A stretch of DNA of 33,148 bases from Desulfotignum sp. Lineage in GTDB: Bacteria; Desulfobacterota; Desulfobacteria; Desulfobacterales; Desulfobacteraceae. The notes under the pieces were generated by a model. The model did not search any database. It was not told where the DNA came from and saw nothing but the letters and a program-made list of their open reading frames with translations. A program made the translations under genes and the position numbers. The stretch spans positions 1-33,148 of the forward strand of contig JAIPDL010000040.1 in assembly GCA_021737695.1 (NCBI GenBank). Reading direction: 5' to 3'. Shown piece by piece: positions 9,052 through 17,290 of the stretch; positions within the stretch are counted from its first letter, which is position 1; the number at the start of each line of letters is the position of its first letter.

Positions 9052-9546
9052 ATGACTGATACCATCAAAGCAGGGGACACCATTTCTGTGGATTACACGG
9101 GAAAAAAACAGGACGGCACCGTGTTTGATTCATCTGAAGGAAAACAGCCTCTGAAGTTTACCGTGGGATCGGGTATGCTGATCCAGGGATTTGACGAGGC
9201 GGTGGTGGGAATGACGCCTGGTGAATCCAAAACGGTGGAAGTGCCGCCGGATCAGGGGTATGGCCATCGCCATGACGATGCGTTTGTGAACATTCCCAAA
9301 GCCCAGATTCCCGACGAGATCCCTTTAAGTGAAGGGCTTGTTCTTCAGCTTCAGGATCCCCAGGGCCGTCCCGTACCGGCGACTGTGACCGAAATCACGG
9401 ATGAAAGTGTAAAAATGGATATCAACCATATGCTGGCCGGTGAGACGTTGACCTTTGATATCACCATCCGGGAAACCGGGCTGACTCCGGATACCCAGGA
9501 CTGCGGATCCGGAGGATGTGAGTCCGGCTCCTGCCAGGGTTGCTGA
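9052..9546 (+). CDS. FKBP-type peptidyl-prolyl isomerase, SlyD-like
   Basis: The 164-residue protein starts with the FKBP core (DTISVDYTGKKQDGTVFDSS, LKFTVGSGMLIQGFDEAVVGMTPGE) and then an insert-in-flap region (about 70-130) containing YGHRHDDAFVNIPKAQIP, as in SlyD/FkpB-type isomerases that act as cytoplasmic folding catalysts and chaperones. The C-terminus is a short Gly/Ser/Cys tail with C151, C156, C161 and C164. SlyD proteins of enterobacteria carry a His/Cys-rich nickel-binding tail, and this one is a shorter cysteine-only version, so a metal role is inferred. An AAAGGA site lies 11 bases before the ATG. A hairpin terminator follows at 9566-9598. Confidence 0.9.
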   Translation: MTDTIKAGDTISVDYTGKKQDGTVFDSSEGKQPLKFTVGSGMLIQGFDEAVVGMTPGESKTVEVPPDQGYGHRHDDAFVNIPKAQIPDEIPLSEGLVLQLQDPQGRPVPATVTEITDESVKMDINHMLAGETLTFDITIRETGLTPDTQDCGSGGCESGSCQGC

Positions 9547-9565
9547 TGTTGAGTCATATTTAACC

Positions 9566-9598
9566 ACAATCAGGTTCGGATTTTCCGGACCTGATTGT
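9566..9598 (+). terminator. Hairpin terminator after FKBP gene
   Basis: A 14-base stem (left arm 9566-9579, loop ATTTT, right arm 9585-9598) with a single G-T wobble, arms reading ACAATCAGGTTCGG and CCGGACCTGATTGT. It is followed by a modest T-containing stretch, TCATTGATT. It lies between the FKBP stop and the amidase start and should act as a terminator or strong attenuator. Confidence 0.6.
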
Positions 9599-9625
9599 TC
9601 ATTGATTCGCCTGAAGGATGTGAAA

Positions 9626-10555
9626 ATGAAAATCGCCATGTGCCAGACCCGCCCGGTGTTGATGGATGTGACTGCCAATGTCGAAAATACCATCGATCAC
9701 ATCAATATGTGCAAGGAAAAAGGGGCGGATCTCATTGTGTTTCCGGAACTGGCCCTGACCGGATATTTTGTGGGCTTAGGGTATCATGAAGCGGCATTGA
9801 CTATGGATTCCGCCCATATCCGACGTATTGTCGCCGCCACCAAAGGCACGGCCGCCGTAGTGGGGTTTATTGAAGAGTCCCGCTCCATGAATTTCTATAA
9901 TGCCGCTTTGGTGGCCGTGGACGGTGAAATTCAGTTTGCCTATCGAAAATTGAATCTCCCCAATTACGGGGTGTTTGAAGAAAAAAAATTTTTTTCCACC
10001 GGAAAGCATATCCGGATTTTCCGGCTTCAGGGCCTGAATATTGCGGTGTATATCTGTAATGATCTGTGGCACCCGTCATTGCCGTATCTGGGCATTACCC
10101 AGAAAGCGGATGTGTTTCTGACCCTGTTCAATTCATCGGAAGGGTCCATGGCGGATGAGTTCAGCAATATCGAAAGCTGGGAGATCATCAATCGGTTTTA
10201 TTCCCGAATTTTCGGTATTTACAATATCTGCGTCAACCGGGTGGGAAAAGAAGGCCCGGAAGCGATCCGGTGCGTGTCGGCAAAAAACGGGGAAACCGGT
10301 TTTCCGGATGCATTCCGGTTGCCTGAATTGAAAAAAAATTATCATTTCTGGGGCGGCAGTGAAATCATCAACCCCTATGGCCACGCCGTTTACAAAGCGG
10401 TCAAGTATGAGGAAGATGTGGTGATGGGCGCTATTTCCAAAGATATGCTGCGCCGCAAAAAGATTCTGTTGCCATATTTGAAAAATGATGACCCGTATTT
10501 CACGTGTCGTGAATTGGGCCGGATCCTTTATACACAAGGAGATTCCCGGAAATGA
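9626..10555 (+). CDS. Nitrilase-superfamily carbon-nitrogen hydrolase
   Basis: This is a 309-residue amidase-type enzyme with the Glu-Lys-Cys triad in order: E41 in IVFPELALTGY, K108 in YRKLNLPNYGVFEE, and the nucleophile C144 in VYICNDLWHP. Such enzymes hydrolyse C-N bonds of amides, or serve as glutaminase-like domains. The frame is open further upstream to 9518, but that part overlaps the FKBP end and the terminator hairpin. The ATG at 9626 has AAGGA about 7 bases upstream and gives the family's usual N-terminus (MKIAMCQTRP). The stop overlaps the response regulator start (ATGA), so translation of the two is coupled. The substrate is unknown. Confidence 0.88.
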   Translation: MKIAMCQTRPVLMDVTANVENTIDHINMCKEKGADLIVFPELALTGYFVGLGYHEAALTMDSAHIRRIVAATKGTAAVVGFIEESRSMNFYNAALVAVDGEIQFAYRKLNLPNYGVFEEKKFFSTGKHIRIFRLQGLNIAVYICNDLWHPSLPYLGITQKADVFLTLFNSSEGSMADEFSNIESWEIINRFYSRIFGIYNICVNRVGKEGPEAIRCVSAKNGETGFPDAFRLPELKKNYHFWGGSEIINPYGHAVYKAVKYEEDVVMGAISKDMLRRKKILLPYLKNDDPYFTCRELGRILYTQGDSRK

Positions 10556-11115
10556 CGAATACAAAACGATTGATACTGGCCGTGGATGACAATCCCAAAA
10601 ACCTTCAGTTTCTGGGAAAATTGCTTTCCAGCAATGGATTTGAAGTGGCAATGGCCCAAAGCGGGCAGCAGGCGTTGAATTTCATGCTCAAAGAGGACCC
10701 CGACCTGATTCTGCTGGATATTATGATGCCGGAAATGGACGGGTACACGGTTTGTGAAAAAATAAAAGCCAATTTTTCCACCCGGCATATTCCGGTGATT
10801 TTTCTGACCGCCAAAACAGAAACCAATGATGTGGTAAAGGGGTTTGACGTCGGCGGGGTGGATTATGTGACAAAACCGTTCAATGCCGAAGAATTGCTGG
10901 CCCGGGTTAAAACTCATATCGAAGTCAAGATTCTCCGGGGGCTTCTGCCCATCTGTTCCCAGTGCAAGAAAATAAGAGATGATCAGGGATTCTGGGAACA
11001 GGTGGAACGATATTTTGAAACCCATGCCCAGGTAACCTTTACCCACAGCCTCTGCCCCGACTGCATGGACGAACTTTACGGTGATACCGACTGGTATCGG
11101 AAATCACGAAAATAA
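10552..11115 (+). CDS. Response regulator with C-terminal Cys4 tail
   Basis: Residues 1-125 form a CheY-like receiver domain: acidic pair D12/D13, phosphoacceptor D56 in LILLDIMMPEMDG, the FLTAKTE threonine, and the YVTKPF lysine. The remaining ~58 residues carry C135-x2-C138 (LLPICSQCKKIRDDQGFWEQ) and C168-x2-C171 (SLCPDCMDELY), a probable zinc-ribbon-like module. The same tail is common in deltaproteobacterial receivers and PAS kinases, but its function is not established. There is no DNA-binding domain. The start codon overlaps the amidase stop. No histidine kinase lies next to it, so its partner is elsewhere. Confidence 0.9.
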   Translation: MTNTKRLILAVDDNPKNLQFLGKLLSSNGFEVAMAQSGQQALNFMLKEDPDLILLDIMMPEMDGYTVCEKIKANFSTRHIPVIFLTAKTETNDVVKGFDVGGVDYVTKPFNAEELLARVKTHIEVKILRGLLPICSQCKKIRDDQGFWEQVERYFETHAQVTFTHSLCPDCMDELYGDTDWYRKSRK

Positions 11116-11187
11116 TCAATTCCTGCCTCAGTTTTCCTGCCTTTGGTTGCTTTTTTCCCGGATTGCGTTATCTTATTGCCGGTATCA

Positions 11188-11196
11188 TGTTATAAT
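11188..11196 (+). promoter_or_regulatory. Extended -10 promoter element before cooC-like gene
   Basis: TGTTATAAT at 11188-11196 is a perfect extended -10 (TGn-TATAAT). No matching -35 at 17 bases is visible, which is usual for extended -10 promoters. It lies 42 bases before the ATG at 11238 and marks a likely start of the operon running to serB. Confidence 0.5.
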
Positions 11197-11237
11197 CAAA
11201 TTTTTATGAAAGAACCATTTGAAATACAGGAGTGTTT

Positions 11238-12002
11238 ATGAGTACTGTCATCGCAATGGCTGGTAAGGGAGGCGTTGGAAAAACCACGGTTTCCGCACTG
11301 ATTTTAAGATATTTCACCCGGCATGTCCAGTCTCCGGTCCTGGCCATTGATGCCGATCCCAACAGCAACCTGGGGGAAACCTTAGGTATGACCATTGAAA
11401 AAACCGTGGGCGATATCCGGGAGGATTTCATGAGAGATCCCCAGGGGGTTCCGTCCGGTATGGACAAGATTCTGTACCTGGAAATGCTCATGAACCAGGT
11501 ACTGATCGAAAATAAAAATTTCGATCTGCTGGTGATGGGCCGTCAGGAAGGCCAGGGGTGTTACTGCATGGTCAACAATATTTTGAACCGGTTTGCCGAT
11601 GAACTGGAAAACAATTACAAATACATGCTGGTGGACAATGAAGCCGGTATGGAACATTTGAGCCGGCGGACTTCCGGAAAGGTGGATATGCTGTTGATGG
11701 TCACGGATTACGCATTGCGCGGCCTGCGGGCCGTGGGCCGGATCAACGGCCTGCTGGATGACCTGAAACTGGATGTGCGGCAGAAAGGACTGGTTGTCAA
11801 TCGGGCGCCGAGTCAGTTGAGCCAGGCGTTTCTGGATGAAGTGGAACAGATCGGCGTGCCGCTGTTGTGCACCATTCCCCAGGATGACAATCTGCTGGAA
11901 TTTGATATGGAAAGACGTTCCATGCTGGAACTGCCCGATGATTCTCCGGCCGTGCTGGCGGTGAACGATCTCATGGAAAAGGCCATCAACGTCAAGGTGT
12001 GA
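11238..12002 (+). CDS. cooC: CooC-like nickel-insertion ATPase
   Basis: The 254-residue P-loop ATPase has a deviant Walker A AGKGGVGKTT (residues 8-17), the IDADPNSNLGETLG switch region, and the paired cysteines C108-Y-C110 in EGQGCYCMVNN, which in CooC bind the metal across the dimer. MLVDNEAGMEHLSRRT completes the CooC/MinD signature. CooC proteins deliver Ni to carbon monoxide dehydrogenase. GTG at 11232 is possible but overlaps the AGGAG site (11228-11232), so ATG 11238 is chosen. No CODH or acetyl-CoA synthase gene lies in this window, so the target is probably encoded elsewhere. The gene symbol reflects family membership, not proven function. Confidence 0.85.
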   Translation: MSTVIAMAGKGGVGKTTVSALILRYFTRHVQSPVLAIDADPNSNLGETLGMTIEKTVGDIREDFMRDPQGVPSGMDKILYLEMLMNQVLIENKNFDLLVMGRQEGQGCYCMVNNILNRFADELENNYKYMLVDNEAGMEHLSRRTSGKVDMLLMVTDYALRGLRAVGRINGLLDDLKLDVRQKGLVVNRAPSQLSQAFLDEVEQIGVPLLCTIPQDDNLLEFDMERRSMLELPDDSPAVLAVNDLMEKAINVKV

Positions 12003-12006
12003 TCCG

Positions 12007-12786
12007 ATGGGATATGTGTTTGATTTCAAAGAGGCAACCCATTATGATGCCTGGTTTTCTCAACCGGGCAACCGGCATTGCTTTGATCTTGAAATCAAAC
12101 TGCTTCTGGGTCTCATGGATCTGAGATCCGGTCATCGGGTTCTGGATATCGGGTGCGGCACAGGCATGAGTCTTGTGCCGTTGCTGAACCGTGGATTGAG
12201 TCTGACCGGTGTGGACCCGTCCCCTTATATGCTGGACATCGCCCATGAGCGCCTGGGAAACAGCGTGGACCTGCACCGGTGTTCGGCCGAGGACCTGCCT
12301 TTTGAAGACAATGCCTTTGATACGGCTTTTTTTTTCACCAGCCTGGAATTTGCGGACCGTCCGGCCAAAGCGGTTGAAGAAGCGTGCCGGGTGGCCCGGG
12401 AACGGGTGGTGATCGGCGTTTTGAATCGGCATGCGCCCGTGAATTTCTGCCGCCGGTGCAAGGGATTTGTTTTTCCCAGTATCTATTCCCATACCCGGTT
12501 TTTCAGTATCTGGGAACTCAAACGGATGCTGTTCAGTATTCTGGGGGATGTACCGGTTTACTGGCGGACCACGGGCCAGTTTCCGTTTATTCGGGGACGT
12601 ATCGTGTCTGCGGTTGAAAATAATTCATGGGTTCAGAGATCTATCTTCGGTACATTCATCGGCATGCGCATCAAGCCGGTGCCCAAGTTCAGGGTCCGGC
12701 CGTTGCCGTTGAAAATCAAGAAACATAAAATACAGAACCGTGCCACCGGGCTGGCTACCTCCTCCCGGGCTCGGTCCAGAGATTGA
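12007..12786 (+). CDS. Class I SAM-dependent methyltransferase
   Basis: This 259-residue protein has the Rossmann methyltransferase motifs VLDIGCGTGMSLVPLL (about 46-61), LTGVDPSPYML and the post-motif ALSFED-like stretch (AEDLPFEDNAFDTAFFFTSLEF). The C-terminal third (FPFIRGRIVSAVEN and a basic tail) is not diagnostic, so the substrate is unknown. It begins 4 bases after the CooC-like gene and ends 1 base before the AmrS start, which indicates strict translational coupling in the operon. The placement next to a radical SAM enzyme and a quinone-type prenyltransferase makes a cofactor-related role conceivable, but that is only context. Confidence 0.82.
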   Translation: MGYVFDFKEATHYDAWFSQPGNRHCFDLEIKLLLGLMDLRSGHRVLDIGCGTGMSLVPLLNRGLSLTGVDPSPYMLDIAHERLGNSVDLHRCSAEDLPFEDNAFDTAFFFTSLEFADRPAKAVEEACRVARERVVIGVLNRHAPVNFCRRCKGFVFPSIYSHTRFFSIWELKRMLFSILGDVPVYWRTTGQFPFIRGRIVSAVENNSWVQRSIFGTFIGMRIKPVPKFRVRPLPLKIKKHKIQNRATGLATSSRARSRD

Positions 12787-12787
12787 A

Positions 12788-13798
12788 ATGGAAGCGTATC
12801 TGTTTGACAAACTGAAAAACAGCCGGGTCCGGTGTCGGACGTGCTGTCATTTCTGTGTGCTGGAACCGGGCCATCGCGGGCTGTGCGGCGTCAGAGAAAA
12901 TCAGGACGGCCGGCTCATGGTTTTGAATTATGACAAAATCATCGCCCACAGTGTGGATCCCATTGAAAAAAAACCCATTTTTCACCTCAAGCCCGGGTCC
13001 CGGTCCTATTCCATTGCCACCATGGGGTGTAATTTCACATGCCGGTTCTGTCAGAATGCCGATATCGCCCAGATATCCCGTGAACCGGGAACCCGGATCA
13101 TGGGCCGATCCATGACGCCGGCACAGATTGTGGACAACGCCCTGGCGACCGGGTGTCAAAGCATTGCCTACACATATACCGAACCCTCGGTTTTTTTTGA
13201 ACTGGCGTTGGATACGGCCCGTCTGGCCAAAGACAAAGGCCTGTTCAATATATTTGTCACCAACGGCTACATGAGTCCGGATCTGATCCATCAGGTGGCA
13301 CCGTATCTGGATGCCGCCAATGTGGATTTGAAAGCGTTTAACGATGGATTTTATCAAACGTTCTGCAATGCCCGGCTGACACCGGTGAAGGAAAACCTGA
13401 AACGCCTGAAGCAGGCCGGGGTGTGGGTGGAGGTTACCACCCTGGTGATTCCGGGGCTAAATGACGGTCCGGAGGATCTGACCGACTTGGCCCGGTTCAT
13501 CGCAGATGACCTGGGGCCGGACACCCCCTGGCATGTGTCCCGGTTTCATCCCACCCACCAGATGACGGACCGGGGTCCTACTCCGGCGGACACGGTGGAA
13601 ACCGCCTGGGATATCGGCAGAAAAGCCGGCCTTGTTTATGTGTATGTGGGCAATCTGCCCGGCTCATCCCATCAGCACACCCGATGCCCCCATTGTGATG
13701 CAACAGTGGTGGAACGACGGGGGTATGACATCCGTACGCATATGAAAGAAAACGGTATCTGTCCCGGGTGCGGCGCGTTGATATCAGGTATTTATTGA
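12788..13798 (+). CDS. amrS: AmmeMemoRadiSam system radical SAM enzyme (AmrS)
   Basis: The 336-residue protein has the radical SAM cluster motif C81-x3-C85-x2-C88 (MGCNFTCRFCQN). It also has a cysteine-rich N-terminus (C16, C19, C20, C23, C33) and a C-terminal pair of CxxC motifs (RCPHC and GICPGC) that probably bind zinc. The segments YTYTEPSVFFE and HVSRFHPTHQM are typical of AmrS and related PflA-like activases. An upstream in-frame start at 12740 lies inside the methyltransferase, so ATG 12788 is preferred. AmrS normally occurs with AMMECR1 (AmrA) and Memo (AmrB) proteins, and neither is adjacent here. The chemistry of the system is still poorly known. Confidence 0.85.
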   Translation: MEAYLFDKLKNSRVRCRTCCHFCVLEPGHRGLCGVRENQDGRLMVLNYDKIIAHSVDPIEKKPIFHLKPGSRSYSIATMGCNFTCRFCQNADIAQISREPGTRIMGRSMTPAQIVDNALATGCQSIAYTYTEPSVFFELALDTARLAKDKGLFNIFVTNGYMSPDLIHQVAPYLDAANVDLKAFNDGFYQTFCNARLTPVKENLKRLKQAGVWVEVTTLVIPGLNDGPEDLTDLARFIADDLGPDTPWHVSRFHPTHQMTDRGPTPADTVETAWDIGRKAGLVYVYVGNLPGSSHQHTRCPHCDATVVERRGYDIRTHMKENGICPGCGALISGIY

Positions 13799-13811
13799 AA
13801 GATCGAAAAAC

Positions 13812-14669
13812 ATGTGGAAACAAAAAATTCTGGATTACGGGAAAATGATCAAATTTTCCCATACCGTGTTTGCCCTGCCGTTTGCGCTGTCTGCCGTGGT
13901 TCTGGCCTGGCAGACCCATGTGCCTTCCTTATGGGAGTTGTTTCTGATTCTGGTGGCCATGGTGGGAGCCCGGTCTGCGGCCATGGGATTCAACCGGATC
14001 GTGGATGCGGATATTGACAAAAAAAATCCCCGGACCGCTGTCAGAGAAATTCCCAGCGGGGTGTTGACCCGGTCCCAGGCCCTGATCTTTGTGGGGGTGT
14101 CATCGCTGCTGTTTGTGGGGGCTGCGGCGTTGTTGTCGCCTTTGTGTTTCGGGCTATCGTTTCCGTTGCTGGGGCTGCTGTTTTTCTATTCCTTTACCAA
14201 GCGGTTCACTGCCTTATGTCATCTGGTGCTGGGATTTGTCATCTCCCTGGCACCGGTGGGGGCCTGGGTGGCGCTCACCGGAACGCTCAACTGGGGCATA
14301 GTTATGCTGGCGGCAGCACTCTGGCTTTATATTGCCGGATTCGATATCCTGTATGCCTGCCAGGACATCGACTTTGACCGAGAACAGGGGTTGTTTTCTC
14401 TGCCGGTTCTGGTGGGGCCGGTTCGGGCCATGCAGATTTCCACCCTGTTTCATGTTCTGTTTCTGGTATTTTTGCTGGGACTGTTTCTGGCATTTGACAT
14501 GCACGCGGTTTTTCTGGTCTTCTGGGCAATGATCGCTGTTTTGATCGTGCTGGAGCACCGTCTGGTCAAACCGGATGATCTGTCCCGCATCGATATGGCA
14601 TTTTTTCACGTCAATTCGGCAGTGTCCGTGATTTTGTTTGCCGGAATTCTCATTGAAACCTTTTTTTAA
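13812..14669 (+). CDS. UbiA-family prenyltransferase, MqnP-like
   Basis: The 285-residue membrane protein has about eight hydrophobic helices and the two Asp-rich motifs of UbiA enzymes: NRIVDADIDKKNPRT (N61, D65, D69) and YACQDIDFDREQG (about 172-184). The N-terminus MIKFSHTVFALPFALSAVV is characteristic of the UbiA/MqnP branch that attaches a polyprenyl chain to an aromatic acid in quinone synthesis. Sulfate reducers make menaquinone, often by the futalosine route, so MqnP is the best guess. The gene begins 13 bases after AmrS with a poor ribosome-binding site. Ubiquinone synthesis would be unexpected in such an organism. Confidence 0.85.
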   Translation: MWKQKILDYGKMIKFSHTVFALPFALSAVVLAWQTHVPSLWELFLILVAMVGARSAAMGFNRIVDADIDKKNPRTAVREIPSGVLTRSQALIFVGVSSLLFVGAAALLSPLCFGLSFPLLGLLFFYSFTKRFTALCHLVLGFVISLAPVGAWVALTGTLNWGIVMLAAALWLYIAGFDILYACQDIDFDREQGLFSLPVLVGPVRAMQISTLFHVLFLVFLLGLFLAFDMHAVFLVFWAMIAVLIVLEHRLVKPDDLSRIDMAFFHVNSAVSVILFAGILIETFF

Positions 14670-14678
14670 AGAGGGTGT

Positions 14679-16043
14679 ATGACCCATCCGAAAACCATTG
14701 TTAGGCCCATGGATCAGACATTGTCATCCAGGGGGGGGGAAATGACAATGCCCGGGATGCCGGAACCGGTCATGGATATCCTGGGCCTGCTGCACAAAAA
14801 CGGAATACCCGCCTTTGTGGTGGGCGGGGCCGTGCGAGACCTGTGTCTGGGCCGGCAACCCAAGGATGTGGATATTTTTGCCAATACGTCTATCGATACC
14901 CTCACGGCCGTGTTTGCCGATCACCCGGTCCGTGTTGTCGGCAAGACGTTTCCGGTATGTCTGGTCCATGACATTGAGGTGGCACCCTCCCGGGCCACAT
15001 CCGATCAATTTCCTGAAGATGATCTGGCCATGCGGGATTTTACTATCAATGCCATGGCATATGATCCCCTGGAGAACCGGTTTATGGATCCCTTCAACGG
15101 CCGGTCGGACCTGGAAAACCGTATTATCCGGTTCACAGGCGACCCCGTTGCCCGGATTCTGGAAGACCCGGTACGCATGATCCGGGGATGCCGGTTTAAG
15201 GTATGGTTGTCTGCAAAAATGTCAGATACCGCTCACAAGGCGATCCATGACCATGCCGGTTCCCTGACCCCTGATATCCCCGGGGAGCGGATCCGCAATG
15301 AGCTGCTCAAGGCCATGGCCCTGCCTGCACCGTCCGATTTTTTTCACTGCCTGCATGACACGGGCCTGCTGGCCGGGATACTGCCGAGCCTGGACCGGTG
15401 CCATGGGCTGGATGGCGGGCCGTTTCACGGGGAAACCGTTTTTGAGCATTGTCTGCTCGTGGGAGATGCCCTGCCTCCCAGGCAGCCCCTGCTCAGACTG
15501 GCCGGATTTCTGCATGATGTGGGCAAAGCAGATGCCCAGGGGATCAAGGACGGCCGAATCACATTTCACAGCCATGAAACCCGCGTGGATGCTTTGACAG
15601 CCGATCTGGACCGGCTGCGGTTTTCTGTTCGGGAAAAAGCCTATATCCTGGCCCTGGTCCAATGCCATATGCGGCCGCTGGCTTTCAAAACCCGTCCCAA
15701 ATCCGTGCGCCGCCTGCTGGCCATGCTGGCACAGAGCCATTTAAGTTTTCAGGATTTCATGCGAATGCGCATCGCGGACAAAAAAGGAAACCTGGCCAAA
15801 TCCCCTTATACACTGGCGGATATCCGGGACCGGGTGGGAAAAGTGCGGCATGAAATGGCCCGGCAGACCGCGTTTCAACCCGATGATCTAAAGATTTCCG
15901 GGCAGGACATCATGCAGGTTAAACAAATACCGCCCGGGCCGGCAGTGGGCCGCATCAAACACCAGATGTTTGAAAAAGTGCTGGAAGATCCGGCGCTGAA
16001 TACCCGGGAACACCTGCTTGCGATGCTGCACGACATGGACTGA
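14679..16043 (+). CDS. CCA tRNA nucleotidyltransferase/poly(A) polymerase family with HD domain
   Basis: This protein (454 residues from ATG 14679) has the polymerase-beta-like core FVVGGAVRDLCLGRQPKDVDIF, with catalytic D63 and D65, then MRDFTINAMAYDP and DPVRMIRGCRF. An HD phosphohydrolase domain (FEHCLLVGD ... LRLAGFLHDVGKADA) follows, with a C-terminal helical region. It should add or repair the CCA end of tRNAs, or polyadenylate RNA. The start is uncertain: the first ~21 residues (a TLSSRGG stretch) are unconserved and a G-rich run precedes ATGs at 14742 and 14748. It follows the prenyltransferase by 9 bases. The tRNA in this window encodes its own CCA, so repair is a plausible role. Confidence 0.9.
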   Translation: MTHPKTIVRPMDQTLSSRGGEMTMPGMPEPVMDILGLLHKNGIPAFVVGGAVRDLCLGRQPKDVDIFANTSIDTLTAVFADHPVRVVGKTFPVCLVHDIEVAPSRATSDQFPEDDLAMRDFTINAMAYDPLENRFMDPFNGRSDLENRIIRFTGDPVARILEDPVRMIRGCRFKVWLSAKMSDTAHKAIHDHAGSLTPDIPGERIRNELLKAMALPAPSDFFHCLHDTGLLAGILPSLDRCHGLDGGPFHGETVFEHCLLVGDALPPRQPLLRLAGFLHDVGKADAQGIKDGRITFHSHETRVDALTADLDRLRFSVREKAYILALVQCHMRPLAFKTRPKSVRRLLAMLAQSHLSFQDFMRMRIADKKGNLAKSPYTLADIRDRVGKVRHEMARQTAFQPDDLKISGQDIMQVKQIPPGPAVGRIKHQMFEKVLEDPALNTREHLLAMLHDMD

Positions 16044-16057
16044 AAGGACAGGATGTT

Positions 16058-17290
16058 ATGGACGATATTGTACTGATCAACATCACCGGTAAGGATCGGC
16101 CCGGGTTAAGTGCCTGTTTTGCCGAAATTCTGGCCCGGTATGACGTTCGGGTGCTGGATATCGGCCAGTCGGTCATCCATGAGTATCTTTCCCTGGGGAT
16201 TCTGGCGGCCATCCCCTGCAAAAAAGATTTTTCCGCTGTCTTCAAAGACATGCTGTTTGAAGGGTATAAATCGGGTTTGACAGTGGATATCAAACCTGTG
16301 GATCCGGAAAGGTATGAACACTGGGTCCATGCCCAGGGAAAGGAACGCCGGATCATCACCATTTTAGGACAGGCCATCACGGCCCGGCAGATTGCGGCCG
16401 TGGCATCGGTCTGTGCCGACCAGGGCCTGAACATCGATTTTATCACCCGGCTGACCGGGCGGATTTCGCTTCAGCATCCCCAGTGCCGGCCCCGGGCCAG
16501 TATCCAGTTTTCCGTGTCCGGGACCCCGAAACAGATCGGCGCCATGCGGGGCCGGTTCATGGAAATCTCCCGGGAAACGGGTGTGGATATTTCCTTTCAT
16601 GTGGACAATATCTACCAGAAAAATCGCAAACTGGTGGTGTTTGACATGGATTCCACCCTGATCCAGTCCGAAGTGATCGTGGAACTGGCAAAATTGGCCG
16701 GAGCCGGTCCCCGGGCGGAACAGATCACCCGGGCCGCCATGCAGGGGGAAATGGATTTCAAGGAAAGTTTCCGTCAGCGGGTGGCATTGCTCAAAGGCTT
16801 GACACAGTCGGACCTGGACCGGATTCTTGAGACCCTGCCTTTAACCGACGGGGCCCAGCTGGTCACGGCCACCCTCAAGCGCCTGGGCTATAAACTGGGC
16901 ATTCTGTCCGGGGGATTCACCTTTGTGGGGGACCATCTCAAGGAAACACTGGGATTTGATTATGTGTATGCCAATGAACTGGACATGAAAGGCGGGGTGG
17001 TGACGGGCCGGGTCAAGGGCGGGATCGTGGATGGTGAGAAAAAAGCCGCCCTGTTGCGGGAAATCGCCCAAAAAGAAAATCTGTCCATCGAGCAGACCAT
17101 TGCCGTGGGAGACGGGGCCAATGACCTGCCCATGATCTCCATCGCGGGCTTAGGCGTGGCGTTCAATGCCAAGCCAGTGGTGCGCAAAAAAGCGGCCAGC
17201 GCCATTTCCACCACGGGCCTGGACGGGTTGTTGTATCTCATGGGGCTTCATGAAAGAGAAATCCGGGAATCCAGCCCTAACCCCAGATAA
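16058..17290 (+). CDS. serB: Phosphoserine phosphatase with two ACT domains
   Basis: The 410-residue protein begins with two ACT domains (about 1-80, DDIVLINITGKDRPGLSA; and about 95-175, RRIITILGQAITARQIAAVA), followed by a HAD phosphatase domain. The nucleophile motif VFDMDSTLIQSE has D196 and D198. LSGGFTFVGDHL and the GDGANDLPM motif (D352, D356) complete the HAD signature. It dephosphorylates phosphoserine, the last step of serine synthesis, and the ACT domains suggest amino-acid feedback. It starts 14 bases after the CCA enzyme with GAAAGGA upstream. A stem at 17278-17297 overlaps its stop codon and is the only candidate operon end. Confidence 0.93.
   Translation: MDDIVLINITGKDRPGLSACFAEILARYDVRVLDIGQSVIHEYLSLGILAAIPCKKDFSAVFKDMLFEGYKSGLTVDIKPVDPERYEHWVHAQGKERRIITILGQAITARQIAAVASVCADQGLNIDFITRLTGRISLQHPQCRPRASIQFSVSGTPKQIGAMRGRFMEISRETGVDISFHVDNIYQKNRKLVVFDMDSTLIQSEVIVELAKLAGAGPRAEQITRAAMQGEMDFKESFRQRVALLKGLTQSDLDRILETLPLTDGAQLVTATLKRLGYKLGILSGGFTFVGDHLKETLGFDYVYANELDMKGGVVTGRVKGGIVDGEKKAALLREIAQKENLSIEQTIAVGDGANDLPMISIAGLGVAFNAKPVVRKKAASAISTTGLDGLLYLMGLHEREIRESSPNPR

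Noticed and set aside
9518..9625. N-terminal extension of the amidase from 9518
   Set aside because: It overlaps the FKBP coding end and the terminator hairpin, while ATG 9626 has a good ribosome-binding site and gives the family N-terminus.
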